From JAVMKJ01 sp031732875 (lineage in GTDB: Bacteria > Pseudomonadota > Gammaproteobacteria > Competibacterales > Competibacteraceae), in assembly GCA_031732875.1 (NCBI GenBank), contig JAVMKL010000284.1, positions 1 through 64,000 of the forward strand: 64,000 nucleotides of DNA, in the 5' to 3' direction. A program made the position numbers and the translations under genes. The notes under the pieces are model-generated. The model saw only the letters and a list, made by a program, of their open reading frames with translations. It was not told where the DNA came from and ran no database searches. Below, piece after piece: positions 45,289 through 54,640 of this stretch (the first letter of the stretch is position 1; each line of letters opens with the position of its first letter).

Positions 45289-48200
45289 TTATTGCGGTAC
45301 AATTCCATAAAGCTCCGCCACTTTCCGGTCAATTTCCGCTTCAAGTCTGGCAATGTCCGCCTGCGGATTGGCGCGACGCAAGGTCAGGATTTCATCAACG
45401 AGGGCGACCATCGGAGCTTGTTGTTCGGGCGGAACATCAGGAATGGGGAGTTTCTTCCAGTCATCGGGATAAAGATGAATATTGCTGCGGCGATGGGCGC
45501 GGAGGAAATCACGGGCGGCGCTGGAGTTCATTACCCCGAGGAGATATTTCACGGCAAAACGGCGACTGGTGGCTTCCAAATCGTCGCGGCAAGGCAGATC
45601 AGGACGGGATTTTTCACCACGATAGCGAGCGGCTTTTTTTAATGAGTTGTTCTGAATACCATGCAAATAGTGCCAAGATACAAAAGACCATGCAGAGTGG
45701 TTATGGAATAACTGTGAATTATCGTAGGCAGCACGCAGCTTTCCTACTCCAGCAGCCATGTCTACTGAAATCAGTTTTTCTGGAACAGTATATAATTCAA
45801 TAAATGTCGGGCGACGGAAAAGCGTAGGGGCTCGCTCCGTACCCCATTCCAGCCAATTATTTTTTATCGGTAACCATCGCCCTAAATTCTTACCTTCAAC
45901 AAAAGGTTTTGAATGCCTGGAATCCCTTTGTTCAGAGACAAGATCTTCGAGTTCAAATACACCTTTGGCAACTTTTTCATCCGCATGAACAACCATTCCA
46001 ACACTGATATAGCAAATCTGGTCAAGCGTGATGAACTTGCAACTGAACGATTGGGCTGTTTCGCTTTCAGGAAAAAATGCCCTGTAGGTCAACTTGGGTT
46101 GTTTATCGGTTGGCAAAAGAGAAACCTGACCGAAAACAGTCTCATGGACCCGGCGCTCAGGACAGTTATTCGCGCCATCCGCGTTCTGGAAAAAGTAAAT
46201 CAGATTGTGAACGGCCGCTTCGAATATTTGCAGCTTGCTGCAAAAGTCAAGGCGTAAAACCCTGGCATTTTTCAGAAACCAGTTCTGCGACTTTTGCGCG
46301 TACTTGGAATGACAATAGGCGTCTGACACAATCAGTGTGCTGATGCCGCCCGGTTTCAGCAGTTTGTAGGCCTGTTCGATGAACGGCACGAACAAATCCC
46401 ATTTTTCCCAGAGCGTCTCGTAGTAGCCGCTGGCCAGAATCTGCTCCCGCTGGCGGCGGTTCCACTCCGACTGTTCGTCGGCGCGCACATACGGCGGATT
46501 GCCGATGGTCATATCGAAACCGTCCACCACCCCAAACATGGTTTCGGGATCGAAATAACCCGCCACCCGGTCCGGCTTGTACGGGTCCCACGCCGCAACG
46601 GCGAAGGCGAATTCAGGCGCCCCGCTGCCGCTGATGGCTTTGATGAAATCGCTCAATTCCTGCCGGAGCCGGCGATCCTCGGCCCGGCACGCCTCCTTCT
46701 CCTTCTGATTGACACAGAAGAAATAACGCGCCCGCACGTCCAGCAGCGCGCGCTCCTTCGGTTCGATTTCCTTCGCAAACAGTGACGCCCACTCCTCGCG
46801 GCGCGGCAAGCCCAGCAAGGCATTGGCGCAAACGAATTTGGTTTCGAGATTGGGCAACGGGCGGATGGCGTGATGGCTCTTCTGCTCGATGACCAGCGAC
46901 AGAAAGAACCGCAGCTTGCTGATCTGAATGGCGGCGGGCTGGATGTCCACGCCGTGGATACAGTCCTTGATCAGTTCCAACTTGCGGGTGTAATCGAACG
47001 ACTCCTCGCGAAACACCTGCTCGGCTTTCTCGCGCATCTCCAGGGGCAGCGCGGCCAGCTTGGCGGCTTTCCAGCGTTCGTTGCCGGGATCGAGCTTGCG
47101 CAGCACCTGAACCAGACGTTGCAACAGGCCCATCGGAAAGGCGCCCGAACCACAGGCCGGGTCCAGAATCCGCAGTTGGCCCAGGACTTCGACGACGGCC
47201 ACCGCCTGATCATCGTTGAACCGATGGGATTCCCGTTCCTCGGAAACCAGCTCGCGCAGGCGCTCCTCCAAATCCGCCGGCCAAACTTCTCGCCTCTCCA
47301 GCACCGCCAACAGGCGCCGAACCAGCGCCTCCTCGATCATGTAGTTGACGATCTCGCGCGGGGTGTAGAAGGAACCGGTGGACTTGCGGGCCACGGCCCC
47401 GGTTTCCGGGTTGACGGCGGCGAGCAGGTTCTCGAAGGCGCGACCCAGCAATTCCGGGTCGAGGGCGATGTCCTCCTCCAACGGGGTGTTTTCCTCGATG
47501 GTGAACTTGTAGTCGTGGAAGATGCGGAACAGGCCGCGCGCCCTTGGCGTGGCGCTCTCGCCCAGCAACGCCGCGATTTCCGGTACCGGGCGTTCCTCGC
47601 CGAAGAACAGAAAGTCGGGAACCAGCGGCTGCTTGCCAGGGACATCGGAAAAACCGTCCACCCGCTTTTCCTGGGTGATGCCGGGATCGCCGCGCCCCGG
47701 AATCTCGTCCAGCATCTCGAACAAGCCACCGTTGAGAAATGGAATGAAACGATACAGCGCCTCGACCGGCGCCGTTTCCTCGAACAGAGCGACATGGCGG
47801 AAATAGCGCTGGTCACCGTAATGCTTGTTTCGGCCCTGGAACGTGTGAGCGGTGCGGAACTTCCGCTCGGCGACCGGTGTGTTGAGAGTGGCGAAAAACA
47901 GATTTTGCAGAATGGCCTTGTAGTAGCGGCCCTGCGTATCGCTTTCGTCGGCGGCGGGCCAGTCGCGCAACAGGGTGCTCGCGAAACGCCCGGAAAACAG
48001 TTCGTTGGGAATCAGTCCCTTTTCGGTTAGAAACCAGCAGAAGATCAGCCGGGTCAGGAGGCGGATCAATGCCTCGGAATCCCCACCCTCATCCTTGGCG
48101 GCCCCAGACGGAAACCGGGCGTGCAGCCGCGCCCAATAGAACCAGTTGCGGATTTCGATGAAGAACCGCCGGTTCAGCGTCTGAATATCCAGCGTCTTCT

Positions 48201-48888
48201 GCCAAGCCTCGTGCAGCTTGACGAAACTGGCGGGCTGATAGTGGGCGTAGAGCGCGCCCAGCGACAGATCGAACAGAATTTCGACATGCGCGCGATGCGG
48301 GCTGGCGAACCGAATATCCTTGATCAGCGTCACCCGCTCCAGCACATCGCGCGCCGCATCCCGCAGGTTCAAGCGCCGCTTGATCACGCCCAGGGTCAGG
48401 GCATCGCCATGGCGGAACAGCACCAGCGCCGGCATCGGCAACGGCTTGTTGAACAAGCGCACCAGTCGGGCCAGGACGGTGCGGGTACTGGCAACGCCGG
48501 CGGCCAGTTCGGCGGCGAACACCAGGTAGCTCTCCATGCGCGAGCCGTCGACGGTAGCGCCCGAATCGAAAAGCTGAGTTTGCACCGCCTGACCCAGCGC
48601 CGCCTTCATCTCGGCGTCCGTGAGTTGAAACAGGAAATGCAGGCGGGTCAGGCTCGCGCGGAACTCCTCCTGTTCGCCCGATGAAAGCCTTTCCAGCCGG
48701 CCGCCCGCTTCCAACCAGCCCAGAAACGCCTCGGGACTGACGATCGGCAAAACCCGTTCATCCCGCGAACTGACGTAGCCGAGCACGCCGAACAGCGCAC
48801 GGGCAGCGACCGGCAAGGGTTGGCCGGCAAAGGTCCCAAGCGTCGATTGAATCCGTTCCTTACTCTCGGCGGCGGCGGTGGCGGGCAT
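45289..48888 (-). CDS. Eco57I-type class 1 DNA N6-adenine methyltransferase with C-terminal specificity region
   Basis: The 1199-residue protein has a long N-terminal helical region, a methyltransferase core with motif I DPACGSGAF (about 576-584) and catalytic motif IV NPPYV (about 796-800), and a C-terminal TaqI/Eco57I-like specificity region (about 880-1150) ending in YPDDWKKLPIPDVP and a coiled coil. It should methylate adenine in a specific DNA sequence. The ATG at 48888 lies 11 bases after the helicase stop with AAGGAAAG as ribosome binding site, so the two are one operon. No nuclease motif is evident in it. The last 320 residues are encoded by AT-richer DNA than the rest, suggesting exchange of the specificity part. 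Confidence 0.88.
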   Translation of the reverse strand: MPATAAAESKERIQSTLGTFAGQPLPVAARALFGVLGYVSSRDERVLPIVSPEAFLGWLEAGGRLERLSSGEQEEFRASLTRLHFLFQLTDAEMKAALGQAVQTQLFDSGATVDGSRMESYLVFAAELAAGVASTRTVLARLVRLFNKPLPMPALVLFRHGDALTLGVIKRRLNLRDAARDVLERVTLIKDIRFASPHRAHVEILFDLSLGALYAHYQPASFVKLHEAWQKTLDIQTLNRRFFIEIRNWFYWARLHARFPSGAAKDEGGDSEALIRLLTRLIFCWFLTEKGLIPNELFSGRFASTLLRDWPAADESDTQGRYYKAILQNLFFATLNTPVAERKFRTAHTFQGRNKHYGDQRYFRHVALFEETAPVEALYRFIPFLNGGLFEMLDEIPGRGDPGITQEKRVDGFSDVPGKQPLVPDFLFFGEERPVPEIAALLGESATPRARGLFRIFHDYKFTIEENTPLEEDIALDPELLGRAFENLLAAVNPETGAVARKSTGSFYTPREIVNYMIEEALVRRLLAVLERREVWPADLEERLRELVSEERESHRFNDDQAVAVVEVLGQLRILDPACGSGAFPMGLLQRLVQVLRKLDPGNERWKAAKLAALPLEMREKAEQVFREESFDYTRKLELIKDCIHGVDIQPAAIQISKLRFFLSLVIEQKSHHAIRPLPNLETKFVCANALLGLPRREEWASLFAKEIEPKERALLDVRARYFFCVNQKEKEACRAEDRRLRQELSDFIKAISGSGAPEFAFAVAAWDPYKPDRVAGYFDPETMFGVVDGFDMTIGNPPYVRADEQSEWNRRQREQILASGYYETLWEKWDLFVPFIEQAYKLLKPGGISTLIVSDAYCHSKYAQKSQNWFLKNARVLRLDFCSKLQIFEAAVHNLIYFFQNADGANNCPERRVHETVFGQVSLLPTDKQPKLTYRAFFPESETAQSFSCKFITLDQICYISVGMVVHADEKVAKGVFELEDLVSEQRDSRHSKPFVEGKNLGRWLPIKNNWLEWGTERAPTLFRRPTFIELYTVPEKLISVDMAAGVGKLRAAYDNSQLFHNHSAWSFVSWHYLHGIQNNSLKKAARYRGEKSRPDLPCRDDLEATSRRFAVKYLLGVMNSSAARDFLRAHRRSNIHLYPDDWKKLPIPDVPPEQQAPMVALVDEILTLRRANPQADIARLEAEIDRKVAELYGIVPQ

Positions 48889-48899
48889 GGCGGCTTTCC

Positions 48900-51800
48900 T
48901 TATTCTGATTCCAGAATCACGAGCCAGGTTACCAGTTCGAACTGGCTCTGATCGGCGGCAGGCGCTTCGTCCGCCGCCGGCAGCAGACTGCCGCGCCCAG
49001 CTAGCAAGCCTACCGCCGCGCGGCGCTGGAAGGTGCGTTCGATGGAGGCCAGCGCCCGTCGAATCAGACCGTCGTAGTGGCGCATGTCGGCCCCGTCGCC
49101 GGTGCGATGATCGAATAGATCGCACAGCCTTTCATTGGCGCTGGCCTCGCCGGCAGCCAGTTCGCGCAGCAGCAACAGGGACTCCTTGGGCTGGACGAAA
49201 GAAAACCGTACCGTGCCGTCATCGTGAACATAGACCAGATAATACGGGGCCAGTGGGTTGATCTGCGCCGAGTCGCTCGGGCGTGGCTGGGTCAACGTTT
49301 CGGGACCGCCGTTCGGACTATCGCTACCCGGTCGCTGGCGCAGGCAGAACAGGGCGCCGGGACGGCAGGCCGGCACATTCGCCGCCGGCGGAACCACCGC
49401 ATACAGCCCCGAAGCGGCTTCCTCCAGCTCGGCCCGGCGCGATTCGAGAAACCGCAGCAGATCGAGCCGGAACTCATCGAGCGAAAAATCCGTCAGCGAA
49501 ACGCTGCCGTCCAGATCTTCCAGATCCAGCACTTCGTCCTTGAGGCGCTTGAGCTGACGGTCGCGAAACAGCAGGTCCTGCCGGATCAGTTCCTCAAGCT
49601 GGCCCGGATCGAGCAGGTTATCGGTCTGGGTCGCGGCCAGGTCCACCAGCGCCATGCGCGCCTCGACCCGGTGCTTGACGTTCAGGTAACGGTCCAGTTC
49701 GGCCACTGGCCAGAAGTTGACCAGATAAACGTCCGGGTTGCGCGAACCGATCCGGTCGATCCGGCCAAAGCGCTGGATGATGCGAACCGGGTTCCAGTGG
49801 ATGTCGTAATTGACCAGCCGGTCGCAGTCCTGGAGGTTCTGACCTTCGGAAATGCAATCGGTGGCGATCAGCAGGTCGATCTCCTCGGTCTGGGGGAAGC
49901 GCGGCTGCTCGGCGCGGCGTTTGGCGCGCGGGGAAAAGTTGGTGAGGATATCGTCGTAATCGGAGCCGCCCAGCGTGGTCCGGTTGCCGCCATCGCCGAC
50001 GATCAGTGCGACATGAATGCTCGATTCCCGGCGGGCCCACGGCGCAATCTGGTCGTACAAATAGCGGGCGGTGTCGGCGAAGGCGGTGAACACCAGCAAC
50101 TTGCGGTTGGGACGGCCATCAAGGTCGCGGGTTGGTTGCCGGACCTTGTGTTCGATCAACTGGCGCAGTTCGGCCAGCTTGCCGTCACGTTCCGGCGTGA
50201 CCACGGCGGTCTTTTCCAGCAGGAACTGGAGCTGGACGCGATCCTGACGCACCGCCCGCAGCCACTCGGGCAGTTTGAGATGGCCCAGATGAATGCGGCG
50301 CTTGCCGCCGATGGTAAAGTCCTCGCTCTCGAAGTCGGGGTCCTCGAACTGGTCCGGGGTCAGTTCGTCGTAATCCAGTTCGGGATTGGCTTCGATATGC
50401 CGCTCGAACGCCAGGATGCGCGCCTCTAGCCGGTCGATCTTGTCGATGGTGCGCTTCAGGGTCAGACGGAAGGAATCGACCGAGCTTTCCAGGCGCTTGA
50501 GCAGGTTCACTTTCATCATGGTGATGAGAATGCGCTCGCGGCCCTCCTGGGTAAACCCGCCGAGAATCTTGTCCTGATAGGCGATGCGCACCGGTTCCGG
50601 CAGATCATCCCGGAGATAGTGGGTCGGATGGTAAAGCGCCAGATTGAGCTTGCCGATCTCCCCGTCGAGCAGCTCGAAAGACAGGTAGCGTCCGAGCAGA
50701 TCGATGGGCGGACTCAGTGCCCGCGGTGGCGGGCGGTGGGGAAAACCGCCCAGCCGCTGCATCTCGTCGGCGTAGTAGCGGGCGATTTGTCGCCGCGAGC
50801 GGGCGATGCTGAGACCATCCAGCAGCTTGAAGAAATCGCCGCCCAACGCGTTCAGCAGCTCGCGAGTCTTGCGCTGGTCGGGGGAGCGCCGCGCCCACTG
50901 GGTGAAATGGGTTTGCGCCTTTCGGATGGTCTCGCGCACCGACGCGATGCCCAGCGTCTCCTCAAACACGCCGTCGGCCCGCTCGTCGCGAGCGACATCG
51001 CCGCCGGCAATGAACGAAAGCTGGTTGCGCAAATCCGCAAGCTGATTGTTGACCGGGGTGGCCGACAGCAGCAGGACCTTGGTGCGCACACCTGTTGTGA
51101 CAATATCTTCCATCAACCGCTGGTAGCGGCTGCGCCGAGGCGGCTCGCCGGGCCGCTGGCGAGCCAGCGCGTTGTTGCGGAAATTGTGTGACTCGTCGAT
51201 GACCACCAGATCGTAGTTGCCCCAGTTCAGCGCGGCCAGATCGATGCCGTCCACCTCGCCCCGTTCCCGCGACAGGTCGGTGTGCGACAGCACGTCGTAG
51301 CGGAAGCGGTCTTCGAGGAACGGGTTGAGGGGGCTGTTGGCGCGGTAGACGGTCCAGTTCCGGCGCAGCTTCTTGGGGCACAACACCAGGACGCGCTCGT
51401 TGCGCAACTCGAAGTATTTGATGACCGCCAGAGCCGTGAAGGTCTTGCCCAGCCCGACGCTGTCCGCCAGCACGCAGCCATTGTTGGCCAGAATTTTGTT
51501 GATGGCGGCTTTGGCGCCGTCCTGCTGGAACGAGAACAGCGTCCGCCAGACCCGGGTATCGGGCAGCGCGGCGCGGCGGAGGGTCTCATCCAGATCGCGC
51601 GTGCCGTCCAGGAAATCACGGAACAGGTGGAACAGCGTCAGATAATAGATGAACTGGGGCGGCTGGTTGGCGTAGAGCCGGGCCAATTCCTTGAGGACGA
51701 TGTCCCTGACATCCTCCACCAGTCTGGCATCGTTCCACAGGCTGTCGAACCAGACCAGCAGATCGGCGCGGTCGCGGTCGTCGGTGACCACCAGGTTGAG

Positions 51801-52280
51801 TTCGATGTTGTTACCGCTGGCGAGCAGGCCGAGGCCGGGAACCGTGAAGTTCGAGCTGCCGACCAAGGCATGAGCGCGGTTGCCGTCCTGAATGTGATAA
51901 AGCTTGCCGTGGAGAAACCCGGATCGGGTCACCGAGCGAATTTCGACCTTGCGGCGAATCCAGTCGGCGCAGTCCCGGGCCAGTCGGCGCTGTGCAAGCT
52001 GGTTGGCGAGGGACAGGCCCTGTTCGGTCAGTCGGTATTGGCGCGACTGCTTGTTCTCGCGGTCGAGGTTGCGCACGAAGCGAGGTTCGCCGAACAGAAA
52101 ACGGAGATGGCCGGCGTTCTCCAGCGCCTCGCGCAGCGCGTCGTAGGCATGGACGGTGAAATAGGCGGAAACGATGGACAGCGCGGTGTCGGGGACCATC
52201 TTTTCCTTGAGAAAATCGGCGACCTTGCCGCGCGTGTGGTTGTCCCGGATACCGGAGAGATGGGCGAGAAGATTTTCCAT
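48900..52280 (-). CDS. PLD-nuclease/SNF2-type helicase fusion, restriction-like
   Basis: The 1126-residue protein combines an N-terminal phospholipase-D-like domain with one HKD motif (HGKLYHI near 124, GSSNFT near 143) and a superfamily 2 helicase: Walker A ADSVGLGKTF (about 274), DEAH-box variant IDESHN (about 361), SATP (about 404) and motif VI QRFGRIDRIG (about 835). A coiled-coil insert of about 150 residues lies between the helicase lobes, and the C-terminus (about 950-1126) is unassigned. PLD nucleases need two HKD motifs, so dimerisation is expected. With the next gene it would form an ATP-driven restriction or anti-phage system. AAGGCGG precedes the ATG. It starts 30 bp after tcdA. 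Confidence 0.88.
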   Translation of the reverse strand: MENLLAHLSGIRDNHTRGKVADFLKEKMVPDTALSIVSAYFTVHAYDALREALENAGHLRFLFGEPRFVRNLDRENKQSRQYRLTEQGLSLANQLAQRRLARDCADWIRRKVEIRSVTRSGFLHGKLYHIQDGNRAHALVGSSNFTVPGLGLLASGNNIELNLVVTDDRDRADLLVWFDSLWNDARLVEDVRDIVLKELARLYANQPPQFIYYLTLFHLFRDFLDGTRDLDETLRRAALPDTRVWRTLFSFQQDGAKAAINKILANNGCVLADSVGLGKTFTALAVIKYFELRNERVLVLCPKKLRRNWTVYRANSPLNPFLEDRFRYDVLSHTDLSRERGEVDGIDLAALNWGNYDLVVIDESHNFRNNALARQRPGEPPRRSRYQRLMEDIVTTGVRTKVLLLSATPVNNQLADLRNQLSFIAGGDVARDERADGVFEETLGIASVRETIRKAQTHFTQWARRSPDQRKTRELLNALGGDFFKLLDGLSIARSRRQIARYYADEMQRLGGFPHRPPPRALSPPIDLLGRYLSFELLDGEIGKLNLALYHPTHYLRDDLPEPVRIAYQDKILGGFTQEGRERILITMMKVNLLKRLESSVDSFRLTLKRTIDKIDRLEARILAFERHIEANPELDYDELTPDQFEDPDFESEDFTIGGKRRIHLGHLKLPEWLRAVRQDRVQLQFLLEKTAVVTPERDGKLAELRQLIEHKVRQPTRDLDGRPNRKLLVFTAFADTARYLYDQIAPWARRESSIHVALIVGDGGNRTTLGGSDYDDILTNFSPRAKRRAEQPRFPQTEEIDLLIATDCISEGQNLQDCDRLVNYDIHWNPVRIIQRFGRIDRIGSRNPDVYLVNFWPVAELDRYLNVKHRVEARMALVDLAATQTDNLLDPGQLEELIRQDLLFRDRQLKRLKDEVLDLEDLDGSVSLTDFSLDEFRLDLLRFLESRRAELEEAASGLYAVVPPAANVPACRPGALFCLRQRPGSDSPNGGPETLTQPRPSDSAQINPLAPYYLVYVHDDGTVRFSFVQPKESLLLLRELAAGEASANERLCDLFDHRTGDGADMRHYDGLIRRALASIERTFQRRAAVGLLAGRGSLLPAADEAPAADQSQFELVTWLVILESE

Positions 52281-52310
52281 CGGTCAACCGCCTTGATTTT
52301 GTCGCTTCGA

Positions 52311-53093
52311 TCACGCCACTTCGCCCAGCAATCGGCGAATGATGAACCCCGCCAGCATCACCCCAAACAGGGCCGGCAGATAGGAAATCGTGCCGTTCAC
52401 CGCGCGGGGCCGGCCGGGCGCGCCGCTGTCGACCGATTGATGGGGTAAAGGTGGGCGGCGCGGCTCGTCGCTGTAAATCACCGGGTAATCGAGCGGCGCG
52501 TCCAATTCCCGCAACCGCCGGCGCAGCTCCCGGGCCAGCGGACAGACTTGGGTCTGGTCCAGCCGCGCCACCTGCGCCCGACTCACGTCCAGGCAGTTGC
52601 CGGCGCCCAGGGCTGAAATCACCGGTACTCCGTGGCGATGACAGGCCGCCACCAGCGCCGCCTTGCAGGCGATGCTGTCGATGCAGTCGGCAACGTAATC
52701 GTAGGGCGCTTGCCTCCCCTCTCCCCGCGTGGGAGAGGGGTCGGGGGCGAGGGGTGGCACGGCAATCAGCGCCTCGGCCATGTCCGGCCGAAGAAACTCG
52801 CCGATCAAGGTCAATTCGATGGTCGGATCGATATCGCGCAACCGGGCCACCATCAATTCGACCTTGGGCCGGCCGATGGTGGAATGCAGCGCCAGCAACT
52901 GGCGGTTGAGGTTGGAGGGCGACACGACGTCGTGATCCAGCAGGGTCAGCCGGCCGATACCGGCCCGACCCAGCGCTTCGGCGGCATAACCACCCACTCC
53001 GCCCAGCCCGGCGACCAGGACGTGCGCCGCCCGCAATCGGGCCAGCCCGTTGGCTCCGATCAGAATCTCAGTGCGGGCCTGGGGATGCGGCAT
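52311..53093 (-). CDS. tcdA: tRNA threonylcarbamoyladenosine dehydratase TcdA
   Basis: TcdA is an E1-like enzyme that cyclises t6A37 in tRNA to ct6A with ATP. The 260-residue protein has the adenylation loop VAGLGGVGGYAAEALGRAGIG (about 27-46), NRQLLALHSTIG, VADCIDSIACKAAL and CPLARELRRRLRE before PVIYSDEPRRPP. About 16 residues around position 118 (APDPSPTRGEG...) are encoded by a REP-like palindrome and are absent from E. coli TcdA; the reading frame is kept. The start overlaps the tatD 3' end by 26 bases. The ThiF-type loop quoted spans no more than the core motif. Confidence 0.92.
   Translation of the reverse strand: MPHPQARTEILIGANGLARLRAAHVLVAGLGGVGGYAAEALGRAGIGRLTLLDHDVVSPSNLNRQLLALHSTIGRPKVELMVARLRDIDPTIELTLIGEFLRPDMAEALIAVPPLAPDPSPTRGEGRQAPYDYVADCIDSIACKAALVAACHRHGVPVISALGAGNCLDVSRAQVARLDQTQVCPLARELRRRLRELDAPLDYPVIYSDEPRRPPLPHQSVDSGAPGRPRAVNGTISYLPALFGVMLAGFIIRRLLGEVA
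52712..52755. repeat. REP-like palindrome inside tcdA
   Basis: CCCCTCTCCC (52716-52725) and GGGAGAGGGG (52731-52740) form a perfect ten-pair stem with loop CGCGT, followed by TCGGGGGCGAGGGGT. A similar sequence follows pilU (59206-59245). Confidence 0.85.
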
Positions 53094-53859
53094 CGGGCAG
53101 ATCGAACAGCCGGCGGGCGTTGTCCGTGGTGGCGGCGGCAATCTCGGCCGGGTCGACGCCGCGCAGTTCCGCCACGCAGGCCAGTACTTCCGCCAGGAAT
53201 GCCGGTTCGTTGCGCTGGCCGGGGTGCGCACTCAAGGGCTGATCGGGGGCGTCGGTTTCCAGCAGAAACCCGTCCAGCGGCAGAACTTTCATCAGGCCGC
53301 GCAGCCGCGTCGCCTTTGGGTAGGTCAGCGGGCCGCCGAAACTCAGCAGGATCCCCAGATCCAGCAACCGCCGGGCCTGATCCTCGCTGCCGGAAAAGCT
53401 GTGCGCCACGCCGCGTACGCCCGCGAACCGGCGCACCAGCTTGATGACGTGATCGACCGCGTGGCGGGCATGGATCACCACCGGCAGATCGTGGCGGCGC
53501 GCCAGTCGCAATTGACCGGCAAAATATTCGGCCTGGAGATCGGGATCGAGGTCCGGCAGATAATAATCCAGCCCGCATTCGCCGATCGCCACCGGCTGTT
53601 CCCGCGCCAGCCAGTCCGCCAGCGTGTCGAGATGCTCCGGGCGATGTTCGGCCAGATAGGCGGGATGCAGGCCATAGCAGGGATACAGTCCCGGGAAGTT
53701 CGCCGCGACCGCCTTCAACTTCGGCCACAGCCGGACGCTGACCGCCGCCAGCACCTGCCTTTCCACCCCGGCGGCCCGCGCCCGCTGGTAGGCGGCATCG
53801 CGGTCGGCATCGAAGCTGGCGTCGTCGAAATGGTTGTGACTATCGATCAGGGCGAGCAT
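53068..53859 (-). CDS. TatD-family metal-dependent hydrolase
   Basis: The 263-residue protein is a TatD-type DNase/hydrolase with a TIM-barrel metal site. It shows LIDSHNHFDD (His8, His10), YGLHPAYL, AIGECGLDYY, LPVVIHARHA, GVAHSFSGS and LLETDAPDQPL. E. coli TatD has 3'-5' exonuclease activity on DNA and RNA. The ATG at 53859 gives the family N-terminus. It lies 13 bp after the AraC-type gene and overlaps tcdA. Confidence 0.93.
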   Translation of the reverse strand: MLALIDSHNHFDDASFDADRDAAYQRARAAGVERQVLAAVSVRLWPKLKAVAANFPGLYPCYGLHPAYLAEHRPEHLDTLADWLAREQPVAIGECGLDYYLPDLDPDLQAEYFAGQLRLARRHDLPVVIHARHAVDHVIKLVRRFAGVRGVAHSFSGSEDQARRLLDLGILLSFGGPLTYPKATRLRGLMKVLPLDGFLLETDAPDQPLSAHPGQRNEPAFLAEVLACVAELRGVDPAEIAAATTDNARRLFDLPDAASPGPH

Positions 53860-53872
53860 CGGCGCCCGCCCA

Positions 53873-54640
53873 TCAGGCGATGACGATCCGCACGTTGGCG
53901 GCGCGGCCGAACACCGAGGACGGGGTGATGCCGAACATGTTGCGGAACGCCCGGCTGAAATGCGAGGAATCGGCAAACCCGGCGCCCAGCGCCGCGTCGG
54001 TGAGCGTATCGCCCTTGGCGATCAGCGCCGCCACCACCCGCATCCGGTGCCACTGCCGGAAGCGCCGGATCGGCACCCCGACCTCCTCCTTGAACAAATG
54101 CACCAGCCGGGTCGGCGACAGATTGACGTACTCGGCCAGTTCGGTCATCGAGTAGCTGTGGGTCAGATCTTCCTTCATCAATCGGATGACCCGCTGGATT
54201 CGACCGTCCAGCGGTTGCTGGCGTTGTTCCGGGTCCGGCGGCGGGATCAGCCGGTCGAGCAGGTCGTGAATCGCGGCGGCATCCGGCTGGCGCTCCCAGG
54301 CGTCGCGCAGGGCCGCCAGCACCTCCGGTTCGTGCTCGAGTTGGTAGAGGCACTGCCACTCACCATCGAGCATGGCGTTCTGGATCGCGGTGTAGTCCGC
54401 GCTTTCCGGCTCGATGAATAGAATCGCCATGATGGCGCCACCGACCTGGATTTCGTGAAGACACCCCGGTGGAACCAGCACGCTGCGACATTCCCGCCAG
54501 ACGTTGCTCTCGCTCTCCAGCACCCGGAACGGTTTGTCGATACCCACGCACAGCGCCGCCGACCCGAGCCGATGCTCGGAGATATCCGGCAGGCCGCCCA
54601 TGAAAAAGCCGCGGTTTTGCCAAACGTACAGCTTGCTCAA
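53873..54640 (-). CDS. AraC-family transcriptional regulator
   Basis: The 255-residue protein has an N-terminal cupin-like sensor (about 1-100, with VLVPPGCLHEIQVGG) and a C-terminal AraC double helix-turn-helix (about 160-250): YSMTELAEYVNLSPTRLVHLFKEEVG and LTDAALGAGFADSSHFSRAFRNMFGITPS. It is divergent from the GMC oxidoreductase gene with 260 bp between starts, so it probably controls that gene in response to a small molecule. The effector is not evident. Confidence 0.92.
   Translation of the reverse strand: MSKLYVWQNRGFFMGGLPDISEHRLGSAALCVGIDKPFRVLESESNVWRECRSVLVPPGCLHEIQVGGAIMAILFIEPESADYTAIQNAMLDGEWQCLYQLEHEPEVLAALRDAWERQPDAAAIHDLLDRLIPPPDPEQRQQPLDGRIQRVIRLMKEDLTHSYSMTELAEYVNLSPTRLVHLFKEEVGVPIRRFRQWHRMRVVAALIAKGDTLTDAALGAGFADSSHFSRAFRNMFGITPSSVFGRAANVRIVIA

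Noticed and set aside
44090..52280. Assigning the helicase-methyltransferase operon to DISARM, BREX or Druantia
   Set aside because: Hallmark genes of those systems are not present in the window, and PLD, helicase and methyltransferase domains alone are shared by several systems.
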